This document shows, piece by piece, positions 1 through 6,100 of a stretch of 11,221 nucleotides of DNA (the first letter of the stretch is position 1; every line of letters begins with the position of its first letter). Source of the stretch: Baffinella frigidus (Eukaryota; Cryptophyceae; Cryptomonadales; Baffinellaceae); NCBI GenBank assembly GCA_026770585.1, contig MU647488.1, positions 93,669-104,889 on the forward strand, read 5' to 3'. The notes beneath the pieces were generated by a model that searched no databases, was not told where the DNA came from, and saw nothing but the letters and a program-made list of their open reading frames with translations. A program made the position numbers and the translations under genes.

Positions 1-12
1 CCCCCCCCCCCC
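1..12. repeat. Poly-C/poly-G tract at intron start
   Basis: Twelve C on the plus strand. On the gene's sense strand this is GTGAGG followed by G, the beginning of the intron after exon 15. The window edge cuts it. Confidence 0.9.
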
Positions 13-16
13 TCAC

Positions 17-115
17 CTCGCCCTTCGCCTCCTTGTCGGCTTTCGCAGCGAGAAGACGCTCCACCACCGCGACGTGACCTTGCCCAGCTGCCACGCAGAG
101 CGCGCTGTTTCCGAT
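17..115 (-). CDS. Exon 15: ankyrin repeat
   Basis: Exactly 33 codons, one full ankyrin repeat: IGNSALCVAAGQGHVAVV, then ERLLAAKADKEAKGE. The acceptor is CCGCAG and the donor GTGAGG. The donor leads into a run of G on the sense strand at the window edge. More ankyrin exons probably follow to the left. Confidence 0.92.
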
Positions 116-3100
116 CTGCGGCGGAACAGCAAGCACCGTATGTAAGCAGGTAAGTTCAAGCCGGCTCTTGGAGCCACGCCAATGCTCAGTTTGGATCACT
201 TCCATCTGAATCGTTGGGACCGGGTCCACCTGCATCGTACAGTCATCTGTACTCTCAAGTCCCCGCTGCCAAATTTCTTCAATACGCAACCACCTGAGTA
301 CCTTCTGTCACCCGAAAGACTCTCCGTGTAGCCCTTGGAGGAAAACATTGATAGCCCGGGACCCCTTACTTAACAACACGATACCGCTAAACAGGTTCAC
401 ACGACCGATTGATTTAGGGTATTGGGAACTGCAGTGTGTTGGCATCAACATTGTGATCTCGAGTCGTGACTATTTGAAAACATACTTTCTCTCCTGGAAA
501 ACAAGAGATTCCCAACTCAAGAAAGCTCCACAACATGACCAGGGTTTAACAGGTGCACATGCGGGAAAAACTAAACACAGTCAGGAACAACTTTCTTTAG
601 ACCTCCAAAAGGTTCTCATAGTGTTCCAGACGCCCAGCCCCAAGAGCCCCGACACCACTTCCTAATGCTGACTCCTTTCCCACTGCACTCTCCTCTCACC
701 GAGTTTTGCACGACTGTTGACAAATTAGAGGTTTTCCTGGGAGCGCTTCGAAAAAGCGATATTGGCCTTCGGCAAAACCAGATTTGCACGGATACCAAAG
801 GGCCGCAAATCGCTTTTTCGAAGCGCTCCCTGGTACAACGCTCACCCTGTTCAGTTTTCGTCCTGGTACAAAACTGGCCCGGTTCAGTCAATAGTTGTGG
901 GTCTCCTCCTCACCGCGTTCAGTTTGTCGACACTACAGCGCCCCGTTTCCCGCAGCAGTGCGACTACCGTGGGCAGATGCCCCTGCCTGGACGCCTCGAT
1001 CAGGGCAGTATTTCCACCCTGCTCAGCCCCAGCACTTTGTGAGTTTTGATTCTTTGGTGGTCAACGTTTGAGGGAGCAATCTCAAGTGCTTGATGAAAAG
1101 TTCAGGAGGAATCAAACCGTCCCGTCAGCATCCAACCAGCCTTACCCATTGTTTCGTAAGACATGTCAGAAAACGAGTCCCGTTGTCTGGCAGTGTGCTC
1201 CCCTAACCCCCCGCACACACACCTTTCGCTAACTACCCAAGAAGTTGACTCGTTTTTTTACATGTCTTACGCAATACACGAGCCGGAGGTTTGCTGACAT
1301 ACCCTGGTCTGCAATCAAGAGTAATTTGACCTGCAGAGAGCAACTGGCTATCCTCACCGTGTTTGGTGTTTGAGTGAAACACACCGTGTTTGGATGCAAG
1401 GTTGAACACCAAACACGGTCCTCAAACACCAAACACGGTGTTCAACCTTGCATCTCTGGTCACGCCACGATTCTTCTGAGTAGCAGATGCAGAGTTCCTC
1501 TGCATCTGCATTCCCTCAAAGAGTATGCCCCAGTCCCCCTCAAATCCTGCCCTCCGTCCCGCCGCCAACCTCACCCCGCTCAGAAGCTTCTTCGTGAACT
1601 CTGCGCGGGAGAGAGTTCGGCTCTGGTCAGGGAAGAAAAAGACGATGATCTCGCTGATGGCGCGCTCCTTCGGCGTCGCTCTTGACTCAGACCCCTTGAT
1701 TCCTTCAGACTCCTCGATGTCGTTCATGTTTCGGCAGATTCCCTCGGCCATGGGCCTCAGCTCGTCCACCGTCAAAACCCCATCGTGGTCCTCGTCGAGT
1801 CTGTCGAACTTCTCATCGAGTTCTTCAGCCGACGGCTGGCCCTTTTGAGCGAGGAAATCCTGCAGCGCCTCAGGAACCCCCCCCTGCATTGCGAAACAGG
1901 CTCAGTGTCCACGGCTCAGATAATAGGTCCACGCAGCCGAAAAAAGCTGGGAGACATGTTGTCATTTGTTTTCTTCTTTCGTTGCTAACATCCTCGAGAA
2001 ACCTACTCCCCCAGTTTCACAACTCAGCTAATGCGACCCTGAAAAATTCGTAGTCTATTTCTGTACTATCCAGCACACAAGTGTTGACGCAGGAGTCTCA
2101 ACAAAATCTGCCGAGCAGCGTTGCTTTCATCGAGAGGCCGTTCCAACCCATCACTGTTGGTTGTTGGGTTGGAACCAACACGTCTCCACGTGCACCGACA
2201 GAAGCTGCATTGCACTGGATGTGCATGATGCAGAAGGATCGGCAGGACCAAGGCCTGCATCAACCCATGATCCAGGAGAGACTCTCCATCACGGAATGAA
2301 ACCAAGTGATCGGACCGCGTTGTCTGTTCGAAAAACAAACAGTTGCACAACTCTGTCATGCCATCTTAGGGAACTGGCGTTACGAATGCCAAGCCAGCCC
2401 CTGAACAAACCCTGCCCCGGCTCACCGCTACAGCGTGGGCGTCGGCGCCCCCTTCAAGCAGCTCCGACACAACTTCATCGTTATTGCGTTCCGCCGCCCC
2501 CAGCAAGGGAGTTAATCCGTCCTGCAACGCCGCACTCAGTTGTCAGCCCCCCAAAATGTCGCTACCCAACCAGCTCTGAACCCCAGACCCTAACCCCTAG
2601 ACCCACACAAGCATCCTCCCTTAAGCCGCCACGCCACCCCCTCAGGTTGGACCAACCCTGTCTCCATAGTCTACCCCCGCAGCTGAGTCTTTCGCTGACC
2701 CATCTCCACGCCCCACTCACCATGTCGCGGGCGTCAACCGCAGCGCCTGCACGGATGAAAATGCGCGCCAGCGCCCCCGTAGAAGCAGCGTGCAGCAACG
2801 TTCGCTTGTTGTCGTCCACCATCTCCACGTCAGCCTGCCACCAGCCCTCAGAGTTGGAGCAAATCGCCTTTTTCGATCCCCTTGATTTGTACTGAAGGCC
2901 GTCGGATTCCGACGACCTGTATTACAAATCAAGGGACTCGAAAAGACGATTTTCTTCCACTCTGAGGGCTGGTAGTGTGAATCTCCCATCAAGTTCACGT
3001 GCAGAAGATGGTCGATCACGCCAAGAGGCGTCTTTTGCTCCTGTGGGTAGGAGCAGCGGACAGGAGCAGAGTGGGTAGGTCCCACTCGAAGTTGGAGGAT

Positions 3101-6100
3101 CAGAAGAGGTATGATCCTCCAGCTTCTTTCAGAGCTTCTTGATTGATCAATCCCCAGAGTCTGTCGACCAGGCCGCCAACGCCCCAGCACCCTGGGTCAA
3201 GAGGTCAAGGCCAGTGTGTGTCTCGGCCCGGGGTCAAGGGGTCTGGGGCGCTGGCGGACTAGCCGACAGACTCGGGGGGGCCCTCCTTCGACCATACCCC
3301 CAACCAGATTGTGTCTCGGCCATCACCGTGAAGGTGTGGTGCTTTGAGCACGGGGATGCAGGGGCACTCCGTGGAATCGCGTGCGCGCCCCTGGGTTACC
3401 CCAACCCCCAAACCATGAACCCTAAACGTTGCACCCCAAACCTTGCAGACATCGGTCCACTCCTCGCCGCGGGAGCTAGCTTGCAGGCGCAGCAGATCCA
3501 TCGTCGTCTGCACATGATGATGAATCAGAATGTGAGAACGGAACGGGCGCAGTTGGGAGTGCTCGGAGGAAGGACATCTTTGGATGAGGTGTCACGGTGC
3601 GAGGGAGTGCACCAGGGAGACAGACACCCTGATGTGGTTTCGAGAAAAAAAAAAGTTAGGGCGAGGATGTCGATGCGTGAGGGAGGATCAGATTCGGAAA
3701 GGCCATGGGGAAACGACGATGCGGGTGCTAGGTGTGGATGCGCTTAGGAAATGACCACCAAGAACTGTTGAAGAACAACAGGAAAAGCTGAGTCAGCTGA
3801 GTCAGGTTATGAACCTGGAGCTCTCCGGCCTCTGCAGCAACCATGACCGGCGTGGTGCGAGACATAGAGAAGCCGTGCGATTGCAGAGCTTGCACGAGCA
3901 ATCCCGTCCCACCATGCTCCGCGGTGTTGTTGGTCTGAAGGCGCAAAACGTTTGCCACGGAAGAGATCATAGCGCGGTTCCCGTCGTTCGCCGCCACATG
4001 GAGCGAGTTGCCTGCAGGGTTTAGGGTTTAGGGTTTAGGGTTTAGGGTTTAGGGTTTAGGGTTTAGGGTTTAGGGTTTAGGGTTTAGAGTTTAGGGTTTA
4101 GGGAGTTTGGTGAGGGTTTAGGGATTAGGGTTTAGGGTTTAGGGTTTAAGGTTTAGGGTTCAGGGTTTAGATTTTCGGGTTTCGGGCGTAGGGTTTAGGG
4201 TTTAGTTTCTAGGATTTGTGGGTTGGGGTTTAGGGCGTTGAGGGTTTGCCGTTGCCGCGCTTGCTGTTCCCTTCGACCTGGTTTAGGGTTTAGGGTTTAG
4301 GGTTTAGGGTTTAGGGTTTAGGGTTTAGGGTTTAGGGTTCAGGGTTTAGGGCTTAGGGTTTAGGGTTTAGGGTTTAGGGTGTAGGGTGTACCAAGATGGC
4401 GACAATGTTCTCGTTGACCGTCGTGAGCCTCTCCGCGTCCTTTGTGTACTGATGCAGCGCCGTCGATGCGCACACCACCGCGGCCACCTACGGTGTTAGG
4501 CACACCCGTCAGTATGGTTGGACACTCCATGTAGGAGGTGGAGTTAGAATCCATCCGGAAAATGCTCGTATGAGCGGCCGACACGGGGTATAGTAAGAGG
4601 CACAATGCGTAGCATGTGCGGTGCTGACGCTGGCTGTTTGGCAATAAATTACCAATCTCTGGACACTCCGTCATCGGTGTTAGACACACCCGTCAGCAGG
4701 GTTGGACACGCCCGATGCACCACGTGCCACCGTCAGAGACCGAAGTTCCCGTCAGAGCTGGCAACCTTTTAAAAACTGAAAGACACGGACAGTGCCACAC
4801 CAAGCACAACGATCCATGGCACACCACCTGACAAAAGTCCCTGACTCGTCAGAGCTCAGAGCTCCTGGCAGGATCTGCAGGCTTTTATTGGTAACAGACG
4901 GCCAAGCGTGCGTGTGGCTCGCTCGAAGGGTTGTTCTCAGAGCTCTGCGTTCGCAACGATGAGAACGTTCGACCTCACGTGGCATTATGCAAGCCTGCTT
5001 ACCGCTCAGCTTTCCTCAAAGAACGTACTAGGACCTAGTCTCCTAGGAACAGGCCTACCGTAGGATCCTAGGGCGGTGAGTGTTCTTGATCACGTCGATC
5101 CCCTGTGCCCTCCACCCCAAACTCCAAACCCTAAACCGACCAAGGACCGGGTCGCGCAGGACAGGTCGGGTTGAGGGTCCACGCAACGATAACCTGCACC
5201 TCAAATCGACAGTAGACTAACTCGGTTTGGGTCTAATGATTAGATGCCCGGTTCAGTCAACCGCATCGCGCAGGTTGCGAGGCTCGCACCTCGAGCGCCT
5301 TGCAGAACTCTACGTCGGACTGCATGATGTCGACAAGGAAGTCTCGCACAGCCTCCTGCACAGGGTGTATGGGTGAGTTCGTCTTCTTCTCTGGCACTCT
5401 CAAGCCTGGAGATGCGGGATCCAAACGTCTACGCGCCGTATGGTTGACGGAGAGTGGTTGGCGCAGGGCGGTTGCGCCAGAAGAAAGAAGAAGAAGAAGA
5501 AGAAGAAGAAGAAACACGGTTCAATCAGCAACGGGAAGGTGCGACATCAGGCACCGCGGGACCTCAACACAACCCATAACCCTCTTCCACCCAATCCTTC
5601 CGACCCTGACTGCAGACGTGGTCCACGTAAGGGTTGAAGGGGGGGGGGGAGGCAACCTAGTCCGAGCACAGAATAGATGATATTTCACAAGGTGTCCATG
5701 CAAACGATTCCTGGTACAAACCTTGGCATTTAAAACCTAAAGGTGCGAAATGGCTCCACCACCAAGCCAAACTCTGAAATCAAATCTAGTTAGGGCCGCG
5801 AAGTAACCTCTGCCGCCAGGTTGAGCGTGCCCAAGTTTCCCTGCGCGAGGTCGTCCACCATCTGCCGGAGCGCAGTCACGATTCTTCGCACCACTGCAGC
5901 AGGCGGTTTCGCCACCGCGCCGTTGGAGCCATTGATTGGAGCCATCGAGTTGGAGCCATTTTGCATGGCAGCGGGCTTCGTGGCATCCGCATCGTCCGAC
6001 GGTTTCTCCCCAGAGGAGGAATCCTCCTTCTTGGTGGTGGTGCCGGGAGGGTCCTGGAGCTCTTCTTCCACGCACGCCTCCAGCGTCTTGACCTTGCCAT

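Larger units (their letters stand above)
116..913 (-). other. Intron 14 (798 nt)
   Basis: Between exons 14 and 15. The plus-strand open frame near 348-665 shows no recognisable motif. The intron holds the 739-830 foldback and two GGTACAAA-type modules (833-891). I see no further exon. Confidence 0.75.
1019..1574 (-). other. Intron 13 (556 nt), palindrome-rich
   Basis: Between exons 13 and 14. It contains the foldback 1155-1271, the nested inverted repeats 1355-1453 and the hairpin 1483-1509. No coding signal seen. Confidence 0.75.
4488..5289 (-). other. Intron 6 (802 nt)
   Basis: Between exons 6 and 7. It contains the 30-base direct repeat pair (4496-4525, 4680-4709), a copy of the GGCCTACCGTAGG family near 5041-5073, a short telomere-like patch (about 5118-5138) and the 5246-5260 motif. 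No exon seen in between. Confidence 0.65.

Noticed and set aside
348-665. Plus-strand open frame of about 105 codons
   Set aside because: It lies wholly inside intron 14 of the minus-strand gene, has no recognisable motif, and nothing supports its start or ends.
1525-1848. Plus-strand Ser-rich open frame
   Set aside because: It is the antisense of the EF-hand exon, which has a canonical calcium loop.
2161-2895. Longest plus-strand open frame in the window (244 codons)
   Set aside because: It runs antisense through exons 11 and 12 and through an intron and foldback; Pro/Ser-rich with no motif.
4012-4391. Chromosome end (true telomere)
   Set aside because: The array is interrupted, about 380 bp long, and flanked on both sides by exons of the same gene in frame order, so it is interstitial.
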